Below, in pieces: positions 44,495-52,884 of a stretch of DNA of 64,000 nt; within the stretch, counting starts at the first letter, position 1; every line of letters begins with the position of its first letter. The DNA comes from Streptomyces venezuelae (GTDB lineage Bacteria > Actinomycetota > Actinomycetes > Streptomycetales > Streptomycetaceae), in assembly GCF_008642375.1 (NCBI RefSeq), contig NZ_CP029194.1:7434501-7498500 (forward strand), written 5' to 3'. The notes beneath the pieces are model-generated. The model did not search any database, was not told the origin of the DNA, and saw only the letters and a program-made list of their open reading frames with translations. A program made the translations under genes and the position numbers.

Positions 44495-45058
44495 TCACGA
44501 ACCGGGCGCCCGCGCGGCCTCCCGGAGCCTGGCGTACTCCTCGGCCATCGTCGCCGCCGTCCAATGGGCGTTGAGGCCGCTCGGATTGGGCAGCGCCCAC
44601 ATCCGGGTGGAACCGATCATGCGCTCCTGCGGCCTGATGACCGCCTTCGGCTCGCCGAAGGCGGTCCGGTACGCGGTGACCCCGACGACCGCGAGCCACC
44701 GCGGCGCGAGCGACTCCACCTTGCCGACGAGCAGCCGGCCGCCCTCGCGGTACTCCTCCCGGCTCAGTTCGTCGGCCCGCGCCGTCGCCCGCGCCACGAC
44801 GTTCGTGATCCCGAGCCCGTACGACAGGAGCTCCTCCTGCTCGTCCGGCCGCAGCTGCCTCGGGGTGAAGCCCGAGAGGTGGAGCACCGGCCAGAACCGG
44901 TTGCCCGGCCGGGCGAAGTGGTGTCCCGTCGCCGCCGTCATGAGACCCGGGTTGATCCCGCAGAGGAGTACGGAAAGGCCGCTCGCGGCCACGTCGGGAA
45001 CGACGCGGTCGCGAGCGGCCTCCAGCTCCGCCTTGGTGAACCGGGGGGTTCCGGTCAG
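44495..45058 (-). CDS. Mismatch-specific DNA glycosylase (Mug/TDG type)
   Basis: About 187 aa. The uracil-DNA glycosylase motifs of the Mug family are present: LLCGINPGLMTAATGHHFA with the catalytic-loop Asn, and NPSGLNAHW near the C-terminus. The enzyme removes uracil or thymine from G mismatches. No ATG, GTG or TTG lies between the purB stop and the conserved domain except one GTG that would cut the N-terminus to MAASGLSVLL. The likely start is therefore CTG at 45058, overlapping the purB stop as CTGA, an unusual but coupled arrangement. Confidence 0.8.
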   Translation of the reverse strand: MTGTPRFTKAELEAARDRVVPDVAASGLSVLLCGINPGLMTAATGHHFARPGNRFWPVLHLSGFTPRQLRPDEQEELLSYGLGITNVVARATARADELSREEYREGGRLLVGKVESLAPRWLAVVGVTAYRTAFGEPKAVIRPQERMIGSTRMWALPNPSGLNAHWTAATMAEEYARLREAARAPGS

Positions 45059-46497
45059 AGGATCGCGCCGGGGGTGTAGGCCGCGGCCTCCGGGTGCTGC
45101 TTGAGGATCTCCTCGATACGGGAGACCACGACCGCGACCTGGTCGGCTGCGGCGCCCGTGAAGGACAGCTTGTCGGCCATCAGCTCGTCGAGCTGCGCAC
45201 GGTCCAGCGGGATCCGGTCGTCGGCCGCCAGCTTGTCGAGCAGCTCGTTCTGCACGGTGCCCTGCTCGCGCATGGCGAGGGCGGAGGCGACGGCGTTCTC
45301 CTTGATGGCCTCGTGGGCGACCTCGCGGCCGACCCCGGCGCGCACGGCGCCCATGAGGACCTTGGTGGTCGCCAGGAAGGGCAGGTAGCGGTCGAGCTCG
45401 CGGGCGACGACGGCCGGGAAGGCGCCGAACTCGTCGAGCACGGTCAGGAAGGTCTCCAGGAGGCCGTCCAGCGCGAAGAAGGCGTCCGGCAGGGCGACGC
45501 GGCGGACCACGGAGCAGGACACGTCGCCCTCGTTCCACTGGTCGCCGGCCAGCTCGCCGGTCATCGACGCGTAGCCGCGCAGGATGACCATCAGGCCGTT
45601 GACGCGCTCGCAGGAGCGGGTGTTCATCTTGTGCGGCATCGCCGAGGAGCCGACCTGGCCGGGCTTGAAGCCCTCCGTGACCAGCTCGTGGCCCGCCATC
45701 AGACGGATCGTCTTGGCGATCGACGACGGCGCCGCGGCCAGCTGCACCAGCGAGGTGACCACGTCGTAGTCGAGCGAGCGCGGGTAGACCTGGCCGACCG
45801 AGGTGAAGGCGTGGGCGAAGCCGAGGTGACCGGCGATCCGCTGCTCCAGGTCCGCCAGCTTGCCCGCGTCGCCGCCGAGCAGGTCCAGCATGTCCTGCGC
45901 GGTGCCGACCGGGCCCTTGATGCCGCGCAGCGGGTAGCGGCCGAGGAGCTCCTCGAGGCGGGCGTACGCCACGAGCAGCTCGTCCGCGGCGGTCGCGAAA
46001 CGCTTGCCGAGGGTGGTCGCCTGGGCGGCGACGTTGTGCGAGCGGCCCGCCATGACCAGCTCCGCGTACTCGGCGGAGAGCTTGCCGAGGCGGCCGAGGA
46101 CGGCGACCGTACGGTCCCGCATCAGCTCCAGGGAGAGGCGGATCTGGAGCTGCTCGACGTTCTCGGTGAGGTCGCGCGAGGTCATGCCCTTGTGGACGTG
46201 CTCGTGGCCGGCGAGGGCGTTGAACTCCTCGATCCGGGCCTTCACGTCGTGCCGGGTGATCTTCTCGCGCTCGGCGATGGAACCGAGGTCGACCTGGTCG
46301 AGAACGCGCTCGTAGTCGGCGAGGGCGGCGTCCGGAACCTCGATCCCGAGGTCCTTCTGCGCTCGCAGCACGGCGAGCCACAGCTGGCGCTCCAGCTTCA
46401 CCTTCTGCTCGGGGGACCAGAGGACGGCGAGCTCCGCGGAGGCGTAGCGGCCGGCCAGAACGTTGGGGATGCGGGGCTTCGCAGTCACAGCAGTCAC
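45055..46497 (-). CDS. purB: Adenylosuccinate lyase
   Basis: A 480-aa fumarase/aspartase superfamily enzyme. The signature SSAMPHKMNTR, the catalytic-region HEHVHKGMTSRDLTEN and AGRSHNVAAQATTLGKR are clear. It acts in two steps of purine synthesis, on SAICAR and on adenylosuccinate. GTG 46497 (or GTG 46488, three codons in) is the start; TAGACT ends eight bases upstream and there is no Shine-Dalgarno, so a leaderless mRNA is likely. The stop overlaps the Mug gene. Confidence 0.95.
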   Translation of the reverse strand: MTAVTAKPRIPNVLAGRYASAELAVLWSPEQKVKLERQLWLAVLRAQKDLGIEVPDAALADYERVLDQVDLGSIAEREKITRHDVKARIEEFNALAGHEHVHKGMTSRDLTENVEQLQIRLSLELMRDRTVAVLGRLGKLSAEYAELVMAGRSHNVAAQATTLGKRFATAADELLVAYARLEELLGRYPLRGIKGPVGTAQDMLDLLGGDAGKLADLEQRIAGHLGFAHAFTSVGQVYPRSLDYDVVTSLVQLAAAPSSIAKTIRLMAGHELVTEGFKPGQVGSSAMPHKMNTRSCERVNGLMVILRGYASMTGELAGDQWNEGDVSCSVVRRVALPDAFFALDGLLETFLTVLDEFGAFPAVVARELDRYLPFLATTKVLMGAVRAGVGREVAHEAIKENAVASALAMREQGTVQNELLDKLAADDRIPLDRAQLDELMADKLSFTGAAADQVAVVVSRIEEILKQHPEAAAYTPGAIL

Positions 46498-46866
46498 GTG
46501 GAGAGAGTCTACTGGCGGTTTGTGCAGGCCAGCGCCACGGTCCGATCTGGAGCTTGCTACGAGACGCGGGTCACGGAAGTGACCCGCCGTCCGCTCACGG
46601 ACCGGCCGGGAACTCGTAGGGCAGCAGCTCGGGGCGCTTGGGCGCGCGGCCGTCGCCGGATGGCAGTGCGGCCAAGCCCAAAGCCCCCGAAGGCAAGGAG
46701 TTGTGGAGCGGTGTCGACGGTCGCGTATTCCGGCTCTGTCGAAGATCTTGTGATGTCACACCGCCGAGCCGGGCAGTCTTGGGTGTCCGGTTCAGGAGCA
46801 ATGTCGGTCCACACGGAGAAGATCCCGCAGCGGCCCACGGCAGTTCGGGCTCACACGCCCATACCT

Positions 46867-47004
46867 GCTTGTCAGCGCAACCTCACGCCGGAACCTGGCA
46901 CGGAACTCCTCGTCCTCGGCCTGAGCCGGATGGACGACCTTCACCGCCAGACGGTTGCCGCTGGAGTCCAGGGCGGCGTGGAGCTGGACTCCGGTGAGCC
47001 GCCA
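46867..47004 (-). pseudogene. Ser/Thr protein kinase N-lobe fragment
   Basis: About 46 residues, including LTGVQLHAALDSSGNRLAVK and VHPAQAEDEEFRARFRREV, match the glycine-loop to alphaC region of actinobacterial Ser/Thr kinases, with the ATP-binding lysine in LAVKVV. Both ends stop abruptly and nothing else of the kinase is present. It abuts the transposase remnant on the opposite strand. Confidence 0.6.
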
Positions 47005-47026
47005 CTGGGCCGCGCCCGTCGGCCCG

Positions 47027-47365
47027 GCGGGGGCCGCAGGCGGGTCGCCGACCTGGACCCCGGCCCGCGGGACGCGCTGCTGGCCCTGGCCGAACCCGAC
47101 GTGCGCGGCGATCCGATGTCGCCGCTGCGGTGGACCACCAAGTCCACCCGCCATCTCGCCGCGGAGCCGACCCGCCAGGGCCATCCATCCGCCGCTGGTG
47201 GCACGGAACCGGGCAGCCCGCCCCCCATGCCCGGCGGCTGCTGATCACCGCCGACGCAGGCGGCTCGAACGTTGCCGGACCCGGGCCTGGAAGGCCGAGA
47301 TCGCCGCTCTGGCCTTGGAGGCCGGCGTGGAGATCACCGTGTGTCACTTCTCTCCAGGCACGCAA
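47027..47365 (+). pseudogene. Degenerate ISAzo13-like transposase remnant
   Basis: Three pieces in three different frames resemble the ISAzo13-family transposase: VRGDPMSPLRWTTKSTRHLA in the first (about 47027-47215), HARRLLITADAGGSN in the second (about 47225-47272) and TRAWKAEIAALALEAGVEI with CHFSPGT in the third (about 47274-47365). Most of the catalytic domain between the first two is deleted. No terminal inverted repeats were found. It is an inactive scar. Confidence 0.65.
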
Positions 47366-47442
47366 TGCCGGCGTGGGTCGCGCATGAGGAGCAACGCAGT
47401 TCCTGACACCTTTCGCGTCTGTGGATTGCGCCGTACCTGAAG

Positions 47443-47475
47443 GGGCCCGGCCGCGCGAGAAGCGCGGCCGGGCCC
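47443..47475. terminator. Hairpin terminator of the glycosyltransferase/oxidase operon
   Basis: A perfect 14-bp inverted repeat (GGGCCCGGCCGCGC and complement) around GAGAA, 12 bases beyond the oxidase stop on the minus strand. Confidence 0.85.
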
Positions 47476-47486
47476 GTTCCAGTCGT

Positions 47487-49904
47487 TCAGCAGGTGTAGC
47501 CGTCGCCGTCCTTGTCAAGGCGCAGTGGGTCGCTGCCGTTGACCTTCATGCGCTTCGGGTACTGGTGGGAGGCCAGCCAGTCGCAGCGGGCCTTCGTCGT
47601 CTCCTTCACCTCGGCCGGGAAGCGGGTCGGCACGCACACGTTGACCGTGCCGTAGTGGCGGTCGCAGCCCGCCACGCTGGGCGCCACCGGGACGGAGTCC
47701 CGCCTGGTCGGGTTCTGCTTCGGGGCCGCCAGCTCGTTCGCGAAGGTGTGCTCGTGCGCGGACGGTGCCTCGGCGGTGGCCGCGAGGGCGGACGGGCCGC
47801 CCAGGTGGACCCACTGCGCGATGGACGGGACGCCGTTCGCGTCGACCGCGAAGAGCATGTACCAGCCGGGCGGGGCCAGATTCGGGTTGCTGGTGATGTT
47901 GAGGTCGATGGTGGTGCCGTCGACCACCGTCATCGGCAGGTCCACGAACCGCTGGTTGGGATCCGAGGAGTGCGTGACCGCCGCCGGACGGATCAGCTCC
48001 GCCTTGGCGACCGCCCGGTTCACGGTGATCCGCTGCGTGTCCCCGTACACCCACTCCTTGTCTATCACCGAGGTGATCTGCGGGCGGGCGCCCTTGAAGA
48101 GGTACGGCGGGGTGTAGATCGACACGTTGTGGTTGTACGTGCCGTTGCCCGGGTTGTCGCCGACGGACATGACCCGGCCGTCCGGCAGCAGGAACGACCC
48201 GGAGTGGTAGGTGCGCGGGATCGGGTCGGTGGCCAGGCCCGGCTGGTAGGTGTTGGTCGTCGGGTCGAAGAACGAGGCCTCGTAGACCGGGTCGGCCCGG
48301 TCGTGCAGCCCGCCGCCCGTCTCCAGCACCTTGCCGTCCGGGAGCAGCACCGCGGACACGAACATCTTGCCCTCGGCGCCGGTCTGCGGCCGCTTTCCCT
48401 GCCCCTGGTCGACCAGGCCCTGCGGGAGGTCGGGGCCGGCCGTGTAGGCGGGGCTCGGCTGCTTCAGGTCGATGATGTCGGTGAGCCGGTTCGCGGCCGG
48501 GTTGCGCTCGTTGTTGCCGCCGCCGATGGTCAGGACCCGCTGGTCCTGCGCGGGCGGCAGCAGCACGCTCGCCGACTCGTCGCGCTCGTCCTTGTTCCGC
48601 AGGCCGGGCACGTCGGTGATGGTGTTGGCGTCGTAGTCGTAGACGGAGGCTCCGGTGCCGGGGGTGCCGTTGCCGAAGGTGTGGCTGCCCGAGTAGAAGA
48701 GCCGCCCGTCCTGCATGAGGATCATCGACGGGTACAGGCCCCAGTAGGACCAGGTCTGGTTGACCTCGTTCATCGGCAGCCACTTGTTCTGCGCCGCCGA
48801 GAACTTCTCCGCCGTCACGTTGCCGGTGGAGTCCTCCTTCAGACCGCCGAAGGAGATCACGTCACCGTTGCCGAGGATGGTGGCGGACGGGTACCAGTGG
48901 CCGCCGTTCATGTCGTTGGTCTTCGTGTACGTCTCGGTCGCCGGGTCGAAGGTGTACGAGTCCTTCAGCCCCTGGTAGCCGATCTTGCCGTCTGCGGACG
49001 GATATCCCTTGTTGCCGCTCATCACCAGCACCCGGCCGTCGGACAGCTGCACGTGGCCCGAGCAGAACATGTCCACCGGCGTCGGGATCGTCTTGACCGT
49101 CCCGTTCACCGGGTCGTAGACGGCCGAGGTGAAGGTGCCCGCGTTGAACTGGGCGATGTCGTTGCCCGAGCCGGCGATGAGCAGCACCTTGCCGTTCCTG
49201 AGGACGACGGCGTGCATCGAGCGCACCGGGTTCTTGGTCGCCATCACCTCCCACTTGCCCTTGGCGCACTCCTCCGCCGTGCCCGAGCAGGTCGGCTGCG
49301 GCGGGACCGCGCCCACCTCCTCCAGCGCGTAGTCGTCGGTGGTGAGCGTGCCCACCCCGTAGACCGACAGGCCCCACGCGATCTTGTCGGTGTTCGGCGG
49401 GACGGCCGGCGTACGGACCTCCGTACGCGCCCACGCGGCGCTGACAGGGGGATTCTGCAGGTCGGTCCAGTACTGCCAGCCCGCCGTCGTGTCGTGGCGG
49501 AACACGGTCACCGACACGTCCGGGGTGTTCGACTTGTACCAGGCCGACAGGTCGTACTGCTTGCCCGGTACGACCGTCGGCGCGCAGGTGCTGTTCTCGG
49601 TGACCAGGGCCTTGCGGTCGCCGGACATGCGCCGGGTGAGCGAGACCCGCATCGCCTTGGTGCCGGAGTGCGCGTCGGCGACGGTGGCGAAGGTGAAGTC
49701 GTTGTCGCCCCAGCCGGATTCGGACCAGCAGGACGGCATGTCGGAGCCGGGCGCGCCGGCTGTCTCGAAACCGGGATTGGAGAGCAGATTGGGCGCTCCG
49801 GCCGTGGCCTGCTGCGGTGCGGTGAGCAGCAGGGCCGCGGTCATCGCCCCGGCGGCCGCCAGGACGGTCCGCCGCCCTGCCCTCCGCCGGATCTTCAGAC
49901 GCAT
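47487..49904 (-). CDS. Secreted galactose-oxidase-like copper radical oxidase
   Basis: An 805-aa exported protein. A signal peptide with a basic N-region and Ala/Leu core ends near QATAGA. A carbohydrate-binding-module-like beta-sandwich (about 38-195) precedes a seven-bladed kelch propeller and the DUF1929 domain. All copper-radical residues can be placed: Cys281 (DMFCSGH) and Tyr338 (HWYPS) for the thioether cofactor, Tyr566-His567 (RTYHSGS) and His645 (AVTHSSD). The last 60 residues are Cys-rich and end in DKDGDGYTC, an excalibur-like calcium motif. Relatives oxidise primary alcohols of glycans; GlxA of Streptomyces acts with the CslA glycan synthase. It is the last gene of the operon; AAAGGAAC precedes ATG. 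Confidence 0.87.
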   Translation of the reverse strand: MRLKIRRRAGRRTVLAAAGAMTAALLLTAPQQATAGAPNLLSNPGFETAGAPGSDMPSCWSESGWGDNDFTFATVADAHSGTKAMRVSLTRRMSGDRKALVTENSTCAPTVVPGKQYDLSAWYKSNTPDVSVTVFRHDTTAGWQYWTDLQNPPVSAAWARTEVRTPAVPPNTDKIAWGLSVYGVGTLTTDDYALEEVGAVPPQPTCSGTAEECAKGKWEVMATKNPVRSMHAVVLRNGKVLLIAGSGNDIAQFNAGTFTSAVYDPVNGTVKTIPTPVDMFCSGHVQLSDGRVLVMSGNKGYPSADGKIGYQGLKDSYTFDPATETYTKTNDMNGGHWYPSATILGNGDVISFGGLKEDSTGNVTAEKFSAAQNKWLPMNEVNQTWSYWGLYPSMILMQDGRLFYSGSHTFGNGTPGTGASVYDYDANTITDVPGLRNKDERDESASVLLPPAQDQRVLTIGGGNNERNPAANRLTDIIDLKQPSPAYTAGPDLPQGLVDQGQGKRPQTGAEGKMFVSAVLLPDGKVLETGGGLHDRADPVYEASFFDPTTNTYQPGLATDPIPRTYHSGSFLLPDGRVMSVGDNPGNGTYNHNVSIYTPPYLFKGARPQITSVIDKEWVYGDTQRITVNRAVAKAELIRPAAVTHSSDPNQRFVDLPMTVVDGTTIDLNITSNPNLAPPGWYMLFAVDANGVPSIAQWVHLGGPSALAATAEAPSAHEHTFANELAAPKQNPTRRDSVPVAPSVAGCDRHYGTVNVCVPTRFPAEVKETTKARCDWLASHQYPKRMKVNGSDPLRLDKDGDGYTC

Positions 49905-49926
49905 GGAAAGTTCCTTTCTGTGCGGC

Positions 49927-51129
49927 TCAACTCCTGGCGTGACGTTCAGACTTGGCCGACTTAGCCGACTTGGCCGACTTGCGCGGCAGGTAGACGAGGG
50001 CCTCCGTCGCCGCGAAACGCAGCACGAAGGTGGTGACCAGAGCGAGGGCGGTGGCGGGCAGCACGGTCATTCCGAACTTCGCGACGAACACCGCGATCAG
50101 CGGGATCCGCAGGAGCAGATCGGCGTTGGCGAGCAGCACGAACCGGCCCACCCTGTCCGCCCAGTGCCGGTGTCGGCGGCGGTCGCGGAAGAGCAGGACC
50201 TCGATGAGGGCGAAGTTCCACAGCACCCCGGCCTGATTGGCGAGGATCTCGGCTGGGAGGTAGTGCATGCCGGCGTGCGTCAACAGCCACAGCGCGGCCA
50301 GGTTCGGTACGAAACCGGTGAGCCCGATCAGCCCGAAGCCGATCATCCGGGCCAGCGGGGTCGCGGAGCGCAGCGAGGCCAGGTGGGCCAGGAAGCGCAC
50401 GCCTTCGCGGGCGGTGGACTTGGACTCGCCCGAGTAGCGGTCCTGGAAGACGAACGGCACCTCGGCGACCTTGCCGGGGCGGCAGCGCACCGTCAGTTCC
50501 AGCAGGATCTTGTAGCCCAGCGGCCGCAGGGCCTCCGCGGTGACCACCGAGCGGCGCATCGCGAAGAAGCCGCTCATCGGGTCGCTGATGCCGCGCAGGG
50601 CGCGCGGGAAGAGGCCTTTGGTCAGCCAGGTCGCGCTCCGGGAGACGGCGATCCGGTAGCTTCCGGCGAGCCCGGCCCGGCTGCCGCCGCTGATGTAGCG
50701 GGAGGCCACGACGAGGTCGGCGCCGGTGCGCTCGCCCTCGCCGACGAGTTCGGGCACCAGGTGCGGCGGGTGCTGGAGGTCGGCGTCCATGACGACGATC
50801 CAGTCGGTGTCCGCCCGCCTGATCCCCTCGACGACGGCGCCGCCGAGGCCTCCGTCGGCCACCTCGCGGTGCAGGACGGACACCCGGAAGGGGTGGGCGG
50901 CGGCGGCCTTCTCGATGGCGGCCGGGGTGTCGTCCGTGGAGTCGTCCACGAACAGCACCTCACAGGGCAGGTGCGCGGGGAGCGCGTCACCGAGCCGGCG
51001 CAGCAGCTCGGCCACGTTCCCCGACTCGTCGAAGGTCGGGATGATGAGGGTGACGCTGCCGGGCAGGGCCCTCGGAGCGGAGAGTTCCGCTTCGACCGGG
51101 GCACGGAGGGACCGCAGGTCCTCGGTCAT
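49927..51129 (-). CDS. GT2 (polyprenyl-phosphate glycosyltransferase)-GtrA fusion
   Basis: A 400-aa protein. A DPM1-like GT2 domain (about residues 25-245) has LIIPTFDESGNVAELL, VLFVDDSTDD and the DxD motif in VVMDADLQHPP. A GtrA membrane domain with four helices follows (about 265-385). Such proteins attach a sugar to polyprenyl phosphate and help flip it for a GT-C enzyme, here presumably the neighbouring GT39-like protein. The C-terminus ends in a KSA-repeat tail. Six bases separate it from the upstream gene. Confidence 0.88.
   Translation of the reverse strand: MTEDLRSLRAPVEAELSAPRALPGSVTLIIPTFDESGNVAELLRRLGDALPAHLPCEVLFVDDSTDDTPAAIEKAAAAHPFRVSVLHREVADGGLGGAVVEGIRRADTDWIVVMDADLQHPPHLVPELVGEGERTGADLVVASRYISGGSRAGLAGSYRIAVSRSATWLTKGLFPRALRGISDPMSGFFAMRRSVVTAEALRPLGYKILLELTVRCRPGKVAEVPFVFQDRYSGESKSTAREGVRFLAHLASLRSATPLARMIGFGLIGLTGFVPNLAALWLLTHAGMHYLPAEILANQAGVLWNFALIEVLLFRDRRRHRHWADRVGRFVLLANADLLLRIPLIAVFVAKFGMTVLPATALALVTTFVLRFAATEALVYLPRKSAKSAKSAKSERHARS
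49949..49984. repeat. 9-bp tandem repeat at the 3' end of the GT2-GtrA gene
   Basis: Four units of GACTTGGCC (one with A for G, the last degenerate) encode the Lys-Ser-Ala repeats of the protein tail. Confidence 0.8.
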
Positions 51130-51135
51130 GGTCGA

Positions 51136-52884
51136 TCAGCTCCCGGTCGGGCGGTCGGCGGAGTCGGCGGAGTCGGCGGGGCTTGCGGAGTCGGCTGGGC
51201 CGGCGGGGTCGGTGGCTTCGGCGCGATCGGTGCGGCGGATCTCGATGCGGTCCTCGCCCTCGCCGAAGACGGCCACGACGGTCGAGTGCTCCAGCGCGGC
51301 CTTCACGTTCGGCAGGTCCCGCGCGTCGCGGCGCACGGTCGGCGAGGAGACCACGTAGTCGATGTCCCGCCAGCCCCGCGGCAGGGTCTTGGTGACGGCG
51401 GGGTCGAGGTCGGCCTTGTAGAACCAGATGGCTCCGAGCCCCGGCTCGAAGCCGTGGTGCACGGCGTCCAGCCAGAGCGCGTCGTCGAGCAGCACCCTCG
51501 TGTGCTCGGGGTCGACCACGTCGCTGCCGAGCCAGGCCGCGGCCTGCCGGTAGGGGGCGTTCGCGTCGACGGTGAGCGCGGTGCGGTTGCCGTCGTACCA
51601 GCGCGGCAGTACGTACACCGCGGCGCAGCCGGCCAGCACCCCGACCAACGCCCAGCGCGCCCAGAGCAGTTGCCGCCGCTCCCCTGGGGCCTTGAGGCGC
51701 CGGAGCGCGGCGTGCGTGACGCTGGCCGCGCCCCCGGCGAGGACCAGCGCGAGGAAGGGGAGCGCCTGGATCACGTACATGGCCGGGAGGTAGCCGGTGG
51801 GCCGCATGGCGACGAGGGCCAGGATGACGCAGGCCAGCGCGGGCCCGGCGAGCGCGCGGGCGGTGACCGACCACCCGATGGTGACGAGCAGCAGCGCGGC
51901 CCCGGCCAGCCCGCCGAGCGGCAGGACGGTGTCGTAGTAGAGCCAGGAGCGGAAGACTCCGTTCGAGCCGGTGCCCGGAGTGAGGATGAAGCCGGAGCCC
52001 GGGCGGCTCATCTGGTAAGTGATGCCGTCGATGAGGGAGACGTGGCCTGCGCCGGGCAGCAGCTCGCTGTTGAGGAGGGCGAACAGCGGGTACGACAGGC
52101 CGATCAGCGCGCAGGCGGTGATGGCCCCGGTGACGGCGAACTTGCGGGTGTCGCGGTGGCTGTGGCGCCACATCGTCACCAGCAGCGCCGGCAGCACCAC
52201 CAGCATCGTCTCCTTGGTCAGCACGGCGGTGGCGGCCGCGAGCCCGGAGCCGAAGTGGTGCCACAGGTGCCGGCTGGGGGACGCGGCCAGGCAGAAGGCC
52301 AGCAGAATCCACATCACGGCGATGTTGTCGAGGAAGATCTCGCGCTGGAGCACGACGGAGAGCGGTGAGAGCCCGAAGAGGGCCATCGCGAGCCCGGACG
52401 CCCAGCGCGGCAGCCACAGCCTGCGGGCGAGCACGTAGATCAGTACGGAACTGGCGGCGGACACCGCCAGCATCGAGAACCGCATCGGCGCGACGGTCAT
52501 CCAGTCGGGCACGAAGAGGGACGGCAGGTACGTCAGCCCCGCGAGCTGGATCCAGCCGAGCGGCGGATGGTCGTACCAGTATGTGTAGTGCGCGAGCCCG
52601 TCACCCTGCTGGACGGCCCAGGCCTGGGCGAGGTAGGTGCCCTCGTCGTCGCTCAGGGTCGGGAAGTCGGTGATGTTCCAGCCCTGCACGAGGACGATGA
52701 CCAGCAGCAGGGCCCCGCACAGCAGCAGATCGGGGCGCGAGGAACGGAAGCGTACGAGCGGCCGGACCGGGACGCTGCGCTGCGCCGGGCGGGAGGCGGA
52801 GGGGGCCGTCGCGGTGGCCTCGGCCAGGGCCGTGGACGTCACGCCGGGCTGGGGATCAGCGGCCGTGGGCAGGGTGGCGGTCAC
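51136..52884 (-). CDS. GT39/PMT-like GT-C glycosyltransferase
   Basis: A 582-aa integral membrane protein with about eleven helices. The first external loop has the catalytic acidic motif DDEGTY, followed by HYTYWYDHPPLGW, as in protein mannosyltransferase/ArnT-like GT-C enzymes that use polyprenyl-phosphate sugars. It would transfer a sugar supplied by the GT2-GtrA protein to an acceptor outside the membrane. The start is a GTG overlapping the previous stop (GTGA), with GAGAGGA upstream. The C-terminus is an Ala-Asp-Ser repeat tail. Confidence 0.86.
   Translation of the reverse strand: MTATLPTAADPQPGVTSTALAEATATAPSASRPAQRSVPVRPLVRFRSSRPDLLLCGALLLVIVLVQGWNITDFPTLSDDEGTYLAQAWAVQQGDGLAHYTYWYDHPPLGWIQLAGLTYLPSLFVPDWMTVAPMRFSMLAVSAASSVLIYVLARRLWLPRWASGLAMALFGLSPLSVVLQREIFLDNIAVMWILLAFCLAASPSRHLWHHFGSGLAAATAVLTKETMLVVLPALLVTMWRHSHRDTRKFAVTGAITACALIGLSYPLFALLNSELLPGAGHVSLIDGITYQMSRPGSGFILTPGTGSNGVFRSWLYYDTVLPLGGLAGAALLLVTIGWSVTARALAGPALACVILALVAMRPTGYLPAMYVIQALPFLALVLAGGAASVTHAALRRLKAPGERRQLLWARWALVGVLAGCAAVYVLPRWYDGNRTALTVDANAPYRQAAAWLGSDVVDPEHTRVLLDDALWLDAVHHGFEPGLGAIWFYKADLDPAVTKTLPRGWRDIDYVVSSPTVRRDARDLPNVKAALEHSTVVAVFGEGEDRIEIRRTDRAEATDPAGPADSASPADSADSADRPTGS
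51152..51200. repeat. 9-bp tandem repeat at the 3' end of the GT39-like gene
   Basis: About five units of CGGCGGAGT-type sequence, with one interrupted copy, encode the Ala-Asp-Ser/Ser-Pro-Ala tail (SASPADSADSADRP). Confidence 0.75.

Larger units (their letters stand above)
46498..47442. other. Gene-poor debris region between purB and the oxidase operon
   Basis: About 950 bases with lower coding bias than the rest of the window. It holds the purB promoter region, the kinase fragment and the transposase remnant. A 68-codon open frame at 46595-46801 (minus) shows no recognisable domain. Composition and fragments indicate past insertion and deletion. Confidence 0.6.

Noticed and set aside
46595..46801. 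Small minus-strand frame of 68 codons in the debris region
   Set aside because: Codon use is atypical and no family is recognisable, so I did not call it a gene.
45094..47244. A 716-codon plus-strand frame through purB
   Set aside because: Only its last part carries the transposase homology; the rest is antisense to purB.
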